DNA of 64,000 nucleotides from Exiguobacterium mexicanum (GTDB taxonomy: Bacteria; Bacillota; Bacilli; Exiguobacteriales; Exiguobacteriaceae): positions 1,808,501 through 1,872,500 of the forward strand of contig NZ_CP040676.1 of assembly GCF_005960665.1 (NCBI RefSeq), read 5' to 3'. The position numbers were made by a program, and so were the translations under genes. The notes under the pieces were generated by a model. The model made no database searches. It was not told the origin of the DNA and saw only the letters and a list, made by a program, of their open reading frames with translations. The first letter of the stretch is position 1, and every line of letters starts with the position of its first letter. Positions 36,757-44,792 of the stretch are shown one piece after another.

Positions 36757-38009
36757 CCGACTGCCCCCTCATTTGGTACCGCGGTTGGATCTTCTTGTTG
36801 AACCGGCGGCTGTTGTTCATATCCGTCGTCGTTGTTATCTTGTACATCGTCATTTAGTAGCCATTCATTTAGCCATTCTTCCGGATTATCCGGCAAAATT
36901 GGAATAATAATCGGTTCAGTCGGTTCTGGTTCAGGCTCGGGCTCAGGAACCGGTACAGAACTCTTTGTCACGATTTCCGGAATTGGTTCGTAGAAATCAA
37001 AACCGAGAAGTTCTAATGACTCACCAGTCTCCGTAATACGGACACGATATAACTTGCCCGACTCACCCGTCTGTCCAGACTGAGTGACAGATGAACTGCC
37101 TGCTGTGAGTGCAGATGAGAAGCGAACGACATTCTGGAACGGTACGCTTGTCACGTCTTCGACACGTGACTCATAAGCTCCAACGAATGCTTTACCGAGC
37201 AATTGAATTGTCATTGTGTTCCCTTCTTCTAATACGATCAGCGCATATGAAGTTTGTTCCGTATTCTGCACAGCGAAGTTCGAACGATCGTCGATTTTGA
37301 CATCGTAGCCGAGCTCAACGCCGGCCGGTAGCGTCTCATGTTGCACACGTTCAAGGATTTGGAACGGTGTCGCTGCGAACAGTTGATACATAGACGAACC
37401 AAGCGTACTGAGTGCGTCAAAGTCTTCTCCGAACGTCTTCAGACTGAAAATATCTCCAGCCTCCATCTCGAAACCATTCATTCGTTCAACTGCTGAACGC
37501 ATCGCAGGCGTCGGACTTATAGTTATGGATGAGACAACTTCGCTCTCGGTAGCCGTCATCTCTAAAATAACATCTGAATTAAAGTTCGAAGCTGCTTCAA
37601 CGAGGGGGGGCGTGACCATGGTGAGCGTCACCGGTTGATTATTGAGGTACGGAGTAAGTCGTTCTTCATCAACCGTCGTAACGAGTGAATAAGTACCGGA
37701 CTCTGTTACTCCGTCGAGGGTTGCCTCGACATTATAAGCGACGGTATCCTTACCGACCTCGAGTACCGTTCCATCGACTAGTGTCAATGCGAATGGTGTA
37801 TTATTAAAATCTTTGATTGCATTATCAAGTCGAATGATCGCCTCTTCTCTCGTCATCCCTGATACATCGATACCGGCAACCGTTGTCTCTTTATATGTAG
37901 CATTTGTCTTCGCTGATGCTTCGAGATAATTGACAAGACCAATCGTTGGCAGCGATACGAGTAAGACAAGTCCGATGAGGATGGAGACATGCATTCCAAA
38001 CTGTTTCAT
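36753..38009 (-). CDS. Divergent VanW-like protein with peptidoglycan-binding-type domain
   Basis: 418 residues: N-terminal membrane anchor (VSILIGLVLLVSLPTIGLV), a PG_binding_4-like domain (GIDVSGMTREEAIIRLDNAI), a VanW-like region, then a Pro-Glu repeat linker (PEPEPEPEPTEP) and an acidic, Gln/Asn-rich tail. In the VanW part the usual GGGICQxSTTLY motif is replaced by GSSMYQLFAATP, losing its cysteine. It probably sits outside the membrane and contacts the wall, perhaps letting the pilus pass. GTGGAGGAATTTAA precedes the ATG. Confidence 0.72.
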   Translation of the reverse strand: MKQFGMHVSILIGLVLLVSLPTIGLVNYLEASAKTNATYKETTVAGIDVSGMTREEAIIRLDNAIKDFNNTPFALTLVDGTVLEVGKDTVAYNVEATLDGVTESGTYSLVTTVDEERLTPYLNNQPVTLTMVTPPLVEAASNFNSDVILEMTATESEVVSSITISPTPAMRSAVERMNGFEMEAGDIFSLKTFGEDFDALSTLGSSMYQLFAATPFQILERVQHETLPAGVELGYDVKIDDRSNFAVQNTEQTSYALIVLEEGNTMTIQLLGKAFVGAYESRVEDVTSVPFQNVVRFSSALTAGSSSVTQSGQTGESGKLYRVRITETGESLELLGFDFYEPIPEIVTKSSVPVPEPEPEPEPTEPIIIPILPDNPEEWLNEWLLNDDVQDNNDDGYEQQPPVQQEDPTAVPNEGAVG

Positions 38010-38036
38010 TTAAATTCCTCCACTTTGTAAAAGTTC

Positions 38037-39551
38037 TCATGGGTTAGCAATTTCTCTAACAGTCCCTTTCTTTACAATCAAGTTTGTTTCTGAACTTGCC
38101 TCTCCGAAGAAAGGTAAGTCGTCTAATTCAATTGATGCTGCATTGACTTTCGCTCCACCGCTAATTGTAAACGTGTCGGAAACAATCCCACCGTTCACTG
38201 TACCGCCTTCAATAATTTCGACATGGGCGTTCGGAGCAAAAATTAATTTTTTTGGTACATTGATTTGAGTCCCACCGGTAACTTTCACATTTTCCCCACC
38301 TGACAAAATACTTCCATTCAGGGAGGCCGAACCAACGAACTCTAAGTTGGCATCTTTCGCATAAATCGAGGCATTAAATTTCCCATAACCAGAACTCTTT
38401 ACTAGTTTCGTTTGACCATTAGAAGGTCCGATATACATGAACAAATCATTCCCATCGCTTTCGTTCACATGACCGTTTAATGAAATGTTGTCAGCTAGGT
38501 ACATCGTCAAACTCCCACCCGGTTGACTCTTCACATCTAAATGTCCGGTTCCTTGAATCGAATTAACGTATAAGGACACATCCTTATCTTTCACGTTAAT
38601 CGTCAAACGATAGTTACTACTCAAGTTAATGTCGTTTACTTTATAATCTTGATCCAAAATGAGCTCATAATCACTGACAATCCAGTTCGAAATATCGATA
38701 TTACCTTTTGAAATCACTTGGTACTGACTGCTGCCCGCTTTAAAAGTAGCATCGGGAATCATCTTATAATTGAAATCATTTGCTGACGGAAAGTCAGGAA
38801 GTGTTAAACCTAAATTAAAGTCTTCTTTGTATATTGTAGGTCGCTTTTGATCCAGCCACCAATTCGGCGCCAAAATAGTTTTGGAATGAGACGAGGGTAA
38901 CGTGTAGACAGCTCCGTTGATTGTCGGATTTCCAGTAACCTCTAACATATTTTGAGCGTTCGATTCTAGCAGGATATTACCTGTCACAACTCCGTTAGCG
39001 AGCTTCATTTTTCCTTTGGAGTATATCCCTAAGTTGGAAGGAAGGGTTGGTCCTGGCATCCGCTCGAGATCCAACGAGTAACTTGTTTGCAACGTTTTTT
39101 TTCGCTCACCGACCTGGCCAGTCGATGTGATGATGTAGTCTCTAACCGTTCGATCTGATGAAACATTACTCATCTTTACAGTTACCATAGCCAATGGTTG
39201 AATGCCTTTCTGTTTCTCAAACGAAGAAAACACTCGAGGTTGAGTACCAGTTAAAATGTTGGCATTTACATAGTTGTAGTACTGTTCATCTGTTATTTTG
39301 TTTAAATCTTCCACCTCGTCGAGCGCTTGTTGAATCTGATCAAGTGTATACGTGATGCCACTTTCAGCGATGTAGTAGGCAGATTGTTCTTTGACTTCCC
39401 CATTCGAAAGCGACACAGAATTCAAACTAGACTGAATCATGCTTAAACCAATTGAAGAAAACAGTAAGATCACTATCAAGACTAAGATGAGAGTATTCCC
39501 TTTTTCTTCTTTGGCGAGGCGCCAATTATTCCAAGTTTTCAACTGCCACAC
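38037..39551 (-). CDS. PilX-like pilus protein with beta-repeat domain
   Basis: 504 residues. The N-terminus (KEEKGNTLILVLIVILLFSSIGLSMI then NSVSLSNG and YYIAESGI) is PilX/minor pilin-like without a canonical cleavage motif. The rest is long and rich in short beta repeats with alternating hydrophobic residues and many Gly/Asn (ISNGNI-like turns), suggesting a beta-helix or polymer-forming domain that could form a tip adhesin. The start is GTG at 39551, or possibly TTG at 39542 behind AAGGTG. It overlaps the preceding gene by at least 17 bp. The gene is AT-richer than the core pilus genes. Confidence 0.7.
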   Translation of the reverse strand: MWQLKTWNNWRLAKEEKGNTLILVLIVILLFSSIGLSMIQSSLNSVSLSNGEVKEQSAYYIAESGITYTLDQIQQALDEVEDLNKITDEQYYNYVNANILTGTQPRVFSSFEKQKGIQPLAMVTVKMSNVSSDRTVRDYIITSTGQVGERKKTLQTSYSLDLERMPGPTLPSNLGIYSKGKMKLANGVVTGNILLESNAQNMLEVTGNPTINGAVYTLPSSHSKTILAPNWWLDQKRPTIYKEDFNLGLTLPDFPSANDFNYKMIPDATFKAGSSQYQVISKGNIDISNWIVSDYELILDQDYKVNDINLSSNYRLTINVKDKDVSLYVNSIQGTGHLDVKSQPGGSLTMYLADNISLNGHVNESDGNDLFMYIGPSNGQTKLVKSSGYGKFNASIYAKDANLEFVGSASLNGSILSGGENVKVTGGTQINVPKKLIFAPNAHVEIIEGGTVNGGIVSDTFTISGGAKVNAASIELDDLPFFGEASSETNLIVKKGTVREIANP

Positions 39552-39981
39552 CTTCCCCGATAAACAGTTTTGTCGTTACGACTTTTGAAGGTTGATTGAC
39601 ACCCTCAAGTTTTAAATCGATTGTTAACATTTGATCCTTGAAATAAAACGTCAACGATTCGATGCCTCGCGCAATCACTTCATTGTTTCGATAAATGACT
39701 CCATTACTCTCTTTGTATGTACGACTATTCACAGTCAAAGCTGAGGAATTCATTTCAAACGCGCTGCTTCTGCGAACATCAGTAGTAATCATCTTAATGA
39801 CTAATCGCATCTCTGCCGTTTGATGATCTCGTACTTTTTCGGATTGATTGAATTGAACAAGACCAGTCAAAATATTTGCCAATACGATTACAACAATTGA
39901 GCTAATGACTATTGTCACCAATAGTTCGACTAAAGTAACGCCTTTTGATTCATTACGGATTTTGATAACAAATTGCTTCAT
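39526..39981 (-). CDS. Minor pseudopilin, PilW/PulJ type
   Basis: 151 residues with a prepilin signal: basic leader ending RNESKG, cleavage after Gly14, then VTLVELLVTIVISSIVVIVLANIL with Glu at +5. The C-terminal domain is beta-rich (VITTDVRRSSAFEMNS, LTFYFKDQMLTIDLKLEG). ATG at 39981 overlaps the upstream stop (ATGA). Expected to be part of the pilus priming/tip complex. Confidence 0.82.
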   Translation of the reverse strand: MKQFVIKIRNESKGVTLVELLVTIVISSIVVIVLANILTGLVQFNQSEKVRDHQTAEMRLVIKMITTDVRRSSAFEMNSSALTVNSRTYKESNGVIYRNNEVIARGIESLTFYFKDQMLTIDLKLEGVNQPSKVVTTKLFIGEGVAVENLE

Positions 39982-40406
39982 CCCCACCTCAAGACGCCCT
40001 CCAGTTTTGTATTAGAGTCAATCGTTGCCTCTTCAAACACTTCGATAATGATTCGATTTAAAGCTGAGGGACTATTCTCCACCCTTAAAACGATGCGCCG
40101 ATTATCAAGTGGAATCGGTTTTGAGAATTCCAGCCATACCGTCCCATTTATTAAGGACGTTTGTCGATAGGTATAGCCGAGTTCTTCAACTATTTGAATT
40201 CTCGTCTTGGCACTAGTCTCCTGCCCTTTTGCTTTCATCAACTCGAATTCATTTTGAGCAACGTAAGATAAATCCATCATCGTCCGAGAAACCGTATTCG
40301 TTTGGGCACTTTGAACGAGAAGTCCATAAAAACTTGTAAAAATAATACCGAGGAGAACAATAGAAACTAATACTTCTACTAATGTGAAACCTTTCTCACT
40401 CTCCAT
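39978..40406 (-). CDS. Minor pseudopilin, PilV/PulI type
   Basis: 142 residues with a textbook class III signal: MESEKG, then FTLVEVLVSIVLLGIIFTSF with Glu at +5, followed by a short globular domain. ATG at 40406 follows GAGGTGCAAT; a GTG at 40418 is less well placed. First gene of the pilus cluster after folC; the 84 bp between them show no strong promoter, so folC read-through is possible. Confidence 0.84.
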   Translation of the reverse strand: MESEKGFTLVEVLVSIVLLGIIFTSFYGLLVQSAQTNTVSRTMMDLSYVAQNEFELMKAKGQETSAKTRIQIVEELGYTYRQTSLINGTVWLEFSKPIPLDNRRIVLRVENSPSALNRIIIEVFEEATIDSNTKLEGVLRWG

Positions 40407-40490
40407 ATTGCACCTCACTACTCCTCAAAGTGGATTCCCATTCAGTTTATCCCAATCTAAGCCTATTATCCCACACCTATAATCTTTTTC

Positions 40491-41711
40491 TTACATTTTT
40501 TGAATATCTTTAGCTAAATGATTTCTGACCGCACTGATAAAGTAGAGCGACCCGGTCACGACGAGCGTCTCGGATTTCGGCGCTTCCAGCCATGCGGCCA
40601 ACCACTCCTGCCAGTCCACGTAGCGGGCCCCGTCGGCAATCAGACTTTCTTTCGTACGGGTACGTGGGAAATCGAACGTCGTCTCATAGACATCCGCCAC
40701 CATCTGGAGCGACGCGATCATCGCTCCCCGGTCCTTGTCGGCAAGAATGGCCGCGAGGACGGTCACGTCACGCTCGAGCTTCAACTGTTCAACGAGCGCG
40801 GCGACCCCTTCCGCATTATGCGCCCCATCGAGCACGATGCGGGGCTGTCTCGAGATGAGCTCATAGCGACCTGGGTGTTGTGCCGCCTCGAGCCCCGCTC
40901 GAATGGCTTCCGCCTTCCAGCCGAGGTGGCGCGCGACGGCGACGGCACACGCCCCGTTATACGCTTGATGGTGTCCGGTCAACCCGAGCGTCACTGGATC
41001 CAATCCATCATATGTGACGACCGTGTCGGTCCCGTCCTCGATTGATGTGACGAGTGGAGTGACGTCGTGAATCGATGCGTCCATCGCCTCTCCTTGTCGC
41101 TTGAGCAACGCGATCAGCCGTTCATCCGTCAAACTATGAAACATCGGCACGCCCGGCTTCATGATGCCGAACTTCTCGAGCGCAATCTCTTCGAGCGTGT
41201 CGCCGAGAATCCCTTGATGGTCGTGCCCGATTGACGTCACGACCGTCGCGAGCGGTCGCGTCAACACGTTCGTCGAATCAAGGCGTCCGCCGAGACCGAC
41301 TTCCCAAATGACGAGGTCAGGTTGTTGCTCATGGAAATAGAGCCACGCCATGACCGTCAGCAGTTCGAACTCCGTCAACGTCTCCGGTGACGCACTCGCA
41401 CAGTCACGGACCCGGTTGGCGATGCGGACGAGGTCATGTTCCCTGATCGGCTCTCCGTTCAACATGATCCGCTCCTCGAACTGGATGATGTACGGTGAGA
41501 TGAACGTCCCGACGTTCAACCCCTCCGCGTGCGCCATCGCCCGCAAGAAAGCGACCGTCGACCCTTTTCCGTTCGTCCCTGCCACGTGAATAGACGGCAA
41601 CTCCTCGATTTGTAGTGCGTTCAACATCCACTCGATGCGTTCGAGCCCGGGCTTAATCCCGAACCGCAGCTGCCCGTTCAGCCATTCCAATACGTCTTGT
41701 CTCGTCTCCAT
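40491..41711 (-). CDS. folC: Folylpolyglutamate synthase / dihydrofolate synthase
   Basis: Adds glutamates to folates, 406 residues. ATP-binding IHVAGTNGKGSTVAFL, the omega-loop segment ISPYIIQFEERI, VWEVGLGGRLDSTN, and SIGHDHQGILGDTLEEIALEKFGIMKPG are all clear. AGGAGTGATGGAAG precedes the ATG. In Bacillus it follows valS; here selO and small genes intervene on the opposite strand. Confidence 0.95.
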   Translation of the reverse strand: METRQDVLEWLNGQLRFGIKPGLERIEWMLNALQIEELPSIHVAGTNGKGSTVAFLRAMAHAEGLNVGTFISPYIIQFEERIMLNGEPIREHDLVRIANRVRDCASASPETLTEFELLTVMAWLYFHEQQPDLVIWEVGLGGRLDSTNVLTRPLATVVTSIGHDHQGILGDTLEEIALEKFGIMKPGVPMFHSLTDERLIALLKRQGEAMDASIHDVTPLVTSIEDGTDTVVTYDGLDPVTLGLTGHHQAYNGACAVAVARHLGWKAEAIRAGLEAAQHPGRYELISRQPRIVLDGAHNAEGVAALVEQLKLERDVTVLAAILADKDRGAMIASLQMVADVYETTFDFPRTRTKESLIADGARYVDWQEWLAAWLEAPKSETLVVTGSLYFISAVRNHLAKDIQKM

Positions 41712-41819
41712 CTTCCATCACTCCTGTTTTCACACTTCCCTCTCATCTTACCAAAATTCGCGAAGCGCTATGCAAGGAATCGGCTGTGCTATACTCGAGG
41801 CGAAGAAGGGGGAATTACT

Positions 41820-43256
41820 ATGACCAACAGTTGGAACTTCGAGGCGACCTACCTCGATCTCCGTGACATTTTTTACGACCGAGGACCGGTCCATCCGGTC
41901 GACAAGCCCGAACTCGTCCTGTGGAACGAAGCACTCGCCAAGACGCTCGGTCTCGACGCCGAAACGTCTCAAGACGTCGCACTCTTCGCCGGGAATCGCC
42001 AGACCGACACATCGTTCTCGCAAGCGTATGCCGGTCATCAGTTCGGCCATTTCACGATGCTCGGTGACGGACGAGCGCTCGTGCTCGGGGAACATGTCGC
42101 CCCGAACGGAAAGCGTGTCGACGTTCAATTGAAAGGTTCGGGTCCGACCGAGTACTCGCGTGGCGGTGATGGACGGGCCGCCGTCGGTCCGATGGTGCGT
42201 GAATTCCTCATCAGTGAGACGATGCACGCCCTCGGCATCCCGACGAACCGGGCGCTCGCCGTCGTCACGACCGGTGAGCCGATCATGCGCCAAGGACCGA
42301 AGCACGGCGCCGTTCTGACGCGCGTCGCGGCAAGCCATTTACGTGTCGGTACGTTCCAATACGCCGCCGCGGCCGGATCAATCGATGACGTCGTTGCGCT
42401 CGCCGATTATGCGATTCAGCGCCACGACCCTGACCTTGCAGGACAACCGGACCGCTATGAACAGTTCCTCGGCCGCGTGATTACCCGGCAGGCGAAACTG
42501 ATCGCGGATTGGCAACTCGTCGGGTTCATCCACGGCGTCATGAACACGGACAATACGTTTATCAGCGGTGAAGGGCTTGATTATGGCCCGTGTGCGTTCA
42601 TGGATACGTATCACCCGAATACCGTCTTCAGCTCGATCGACCGCGAGGGACGCTACGCCTATGCGAATCAGCCGTATATCGGGTCATGGAACTTGGCCCG
42701 CCTCGCCGAGACGTTGCTCCCGCTCCTCGCTGACACACAAGAAAAGGCCGTCGATATCGCCAACAAGCTGTTGAACGACTACACGGAAACGTATAAAGAG
42801 GCGTACTTTACTGGGCTCGCCCATAAAATCGGACTTTACGTGCGAAAAGACGGAGACGACGCACTGACGGATGAACTGCTCCGGCTCATGATGGAGTCCG
42901 AGGCCGACTTCACGAACACGTTCCGCGCCCTCACACTCGGCGACACGGAAGCGCTCGTTTTCGCTAAACAGGACGACGGCAAGGCGTGGCTCGCCGCTTG
43001 GCGGAAACGTCTTGGAGAACAAGGTCTCCCGGACGAAGACGTCACTCGGCTCATGCGTCAGCATAACCCGGCCGTCATCCCGCGCAACCATCACGTCGAG
43101 GCCGCCCTCATGGCAGCCGAACGCGGTGACTTTGAACCGACGCATGCATTACTCGACGTATTGCGGAAGCCATACGATTACGAAGCTGACTATGGACGTT
43201 ATGTCTCACCTGGACCGCCACGGACGTATCCGTATCAGACCTTTTGTGGCACATGA
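41820..43256 (+). CDS. selO: SelO/YdiU family protein adenylyltransferase
   Basis: Pseudokinase-fold enzyme that transfers AMP from ATP to Ser/Thr/Tyr of proteins in studied members, acting in redox stress. 478 residues with the family segments SQAYAGHQFGHFTMLGDGRA, QLKGSGPTEYSRGGDGRA, FIHGVMNTDN (catalytic Asn/Asp) and DYGPCAFMD. The C-terminus ends TFCGT, with Cys where eukaryotic SelO has selenocysteine. ATG at 41820 follows GGGGG-AATTACT. Divergent from folC; a TATACT -10 lies at 41790. Confidence 0.93.
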   Translation: MTNSWNFEATYLDLRDIFYDRGPVHPVDKPELVLWNEALAKTLGLDAETSQDVALFAGNRQTDTSFSQAYAGHQFGHFTMLGDGRALVLGEHVAPNGKRVDVQLKGSGPTEYSRGGDGRAAVGPMVREFLISETMHALGIPTNRALAVVTTGEPIMRQGPKHGAVLTRVAASHLRVGTFQYAAAAGSIDDVVALADYAIQRHDPDLAGQPDRYEQFLGRVITRQAKLIADWQLVGFIHGVMNTDNTFISGEGLDYGPCAFMDTYHPNTVFSSIDREGRYAYANQPYIGSWNLARLAETLLPLLADTQEKAVDIANKLLNDYTETYKEAYFTGLAHKIGLYVRKDGDDALTDELLRLMMESEADFTNTFRALTLGDTEALVFAKQDDGKAWLAAWRKRLGEQGLPDEDVTRLMRQHNPAVIPRNHHVEAALMAAERGDFEPTHALLDVLRKPYDYEADYGRYVSPGPPRTYPYQTFCGT

Positions 43257-43287
43257 ACCATCTCGCTTTCACGGGATGGTTTTTTTG
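43256..43287 (+). terminator. Terminator of selO
   Basis: AACCATC/GATGGTT hairpin followed by seven T residues, overlapping the selO stop. Confidence 0.85.
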
Positions 43288-43341
43288 GAACCTTTTGGCT
43301 ATTCGCCACGTAGAATAGACAAAGTCCGTTTGGAGGTTTTT

Positions 43342-43521
43342 ATGATGCGACTACTCGCTTCACTTATTTCGTTAGGCTTTGCCTGCATGATTTCGCTCGA
43401 GCTCTGGCAAGGTCCGTTTCTAAGCAATTGGGTCTGGACAATGCCGGCTTTCTTCCTAGGTGTCTCGTTCGTCCAGTTCATGAAGCATTTGAACGAGCTC
43501 GAATGGAGTGAAACAAAATGA
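43342..43521 (+). CDS. Small membrane protein 1 of a three-gene operon
   Basis: 59 residues with two hydrophobic segments (LLASLISLGFACMISLEL; WVWTMPAFFLGVSFVQF) and an acidic C-terminus. GGAGGTTTTT precedes the ATG. Its stop overlaps the next start (ATGA). Function unknown. Confidence 0.65.
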   Translation: MMRLLASLISLGFACMISLELWQGPFLSNWVWTMPAFFLGVSFVQFMKHLNELEWSETK

Positions 43522-43718
43522 AAATGACACTCTTGCTCATGACACTTATCGTCGTGTCAACATCCTACCTCGTCTACAGTTTTTATCTGTCGTTGACAAG
43601 TCAGCCGATTCAGTCGCAATTGACTGGCCTTGCGATTGGTGTCCTGCTCACGTCGTCTTACTTCGTGACGACCGGACGATTACCATTTTGGACAAACCCA
43701 GGGGAAGAAGACGTATGA
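43518..43718 (+). CDS. Small membrane protein 2 of a three-gene operon
   Basis: 66 residues with two hydrophobic segments (LLLMTLIVVSTSYLVYSFYL; LTGLAIGVLLTSSYFV) and an acidic tail GEEDV. It overlaps its neighbours by 4 bp at both ends, so the trio is almost certainly translated together. Function unknown. Confidence 0.65.
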   Translation: MKMTLLLMTLIVVSTSYLVYSFYLSLTSQPIQSQLTGLAIGVLLTSSYFVTTGRLPFWTNPGEEDV

Positions 43719-43891
43719 AAGTTCTTTTTCCCATCTTACTAGGATTCGGCAGCATCCTTTATGTCGTCTATGCGATTCATCTATTCCGCATTGGACATAC
43801 TCAACCGTTCATCTTTCACACCTTGATTGCCATCGCCCTATTTGGCATCATCCACATTGGACGCAAACGAACCCCCGAACATCATTCTTGA
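43715..43891 (+). CDS. Small membrane protein 3 of a three-gene operon
   Basis: 58 residues with two hydrophobic segments (VLFPILLGFGSILYVVYAI; FIFHTLIAIALFGIIHI) and a basic, His-rich tail. Start coupled by ATGA to the preceding gene. Ends at a bidirectional terminator. Function unknown. Confidence 0.65.
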   Translation: MKVLFPILLGFGSILYVVYAIHLFRIGHTQPFIFHTLIAIALFGIIHIGRKRTPEHHS

Positions 43892-43910
43892 TGGCGGGGG
43901 TTCGTTATTT
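43868..43910. terminator. Bidirectional terminator
   Basis: CGAACCCCC/GGGGGTTCG inverted repeat between converging genes, T-rich on the plus-strand side. Confidence 0.82.
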
Positions 43911-44698
43911 TATTCGGATTGCTTCAGCGGAAAATCGACCGCCTGCGCCTCCGGTAATGAGTCAGAGAGTTTGAGTAACACTTCTTCTGACACATCACCC
44001 GTCAAAACGATGAGCTTGCCTTGATTCAGATAAAACAAGCCTCTCCCTTCCGGTTGATCCAAGCGATACCGCTCATTTGAAACGTCACGCCGCTCAATCA
44101 ATTCTCCGTCAGCCACACTGGACGCATCAGTCGACAAAATCGTGATGCGCTGCGTCTCATCATACAACGTCCACATCTCCACCGGTCGCTCCAGCTGATC
44201 CATCTTGAGGTGGGCGACAAAGAGCTCCTCTTCGGACAGATCCAACCCGTGACGGACTTTTACGGCCGTCTCGGGAATCGTAATATTTTGGATGCCATGC
44301 AACACCCATTCCTCGCCCCGCGAATAGTTGAACACGCCAAACGCATCGTCGCGGTTTGGTAACTGGATGGCGATGAGCCCGAGGTCATCGATGACCATTT
44401 CATAGAAGACGCCGTCTCTCGACGGTCGTTCGGACGTGCCATCCGTATATTGAAGCGTGTATTGGGCCGTGACCGCATCGAGTAGTCGAACAGTCCCTTT
44501 CGGCACGTCCTCGATGATCGAACCGAACACTTCTTTCGCCGTCGTTTCCTCAACATCGGAAACGGATGAATCCATCTCTTCTTTGTTCACGCTAACCGTG
44601 ATTTTTGATTCCATCGGTTCGATCGGTTCAGCTCGTTCCGCCACACACCCACTCAATCCCACCACAGCCAAACCTAACATCATTCCGATTCGTCTCAT
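43910..44698 (-). CDS. Lipoprotein with DUF4367-like C-terminus
   Basis: 262 residues with a lipobox LSGC, lipidated at Cys18, anchoring it to the outer face of the membrane. An acidic linker (about 20-55) precedes a beta-rich domain. The end (GRGLFYLNQGKLIVLTGDVSEEVLLKLSDSL split at G-D) resembles the C-terminus of DUF4367/outer-membrane-carrier-like domains. Role unknown. AAAGGTGGTGTGAC precedes the ATG. Confidence 0.72.
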   Translation of the reverse strand: MRRIGMMLGLAVVGLSGCVAERAEPIEPMESKITVSVNKEEMDSSVSDVEETTAKEVFGSIIEDVPKGTVRLLDAVTAQYTLQYTDGTSERPSRDGVFYEMVIDDLGLIAIQLPNRDDAFGVFNYSRGEEWVLHGIQNITIPETAVKVRHGLDLSEEELFVAHLKMDQLERPVEMWTLYDETQRITILSTDASSVADGELIERRDVSNERYRLDQPEGRGLFYLNQGKLIVLTGDVSEEVLLKLSDSLPEAQAVDFPLKQSE

Positions 44699-44747
44699 GT
44701 CACACCACCTTTATATCGTCTCCTCTCCTAAATTCCACCAAACGACA

Positions 44748-44787
44748 AAAAAACCTTCTTCGGAGAACAAGTCTCCAAAGAAGGTTG
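44748..44787 (-). terminator. Terminator of valS
   Basis: AACCTTCTT-GGAG/CTCC-AAGAAGGTT hairpin followed by seven T residues on the minus strand. Confidence 0.88.
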
Positions 44788-44792
44788 ATTCA

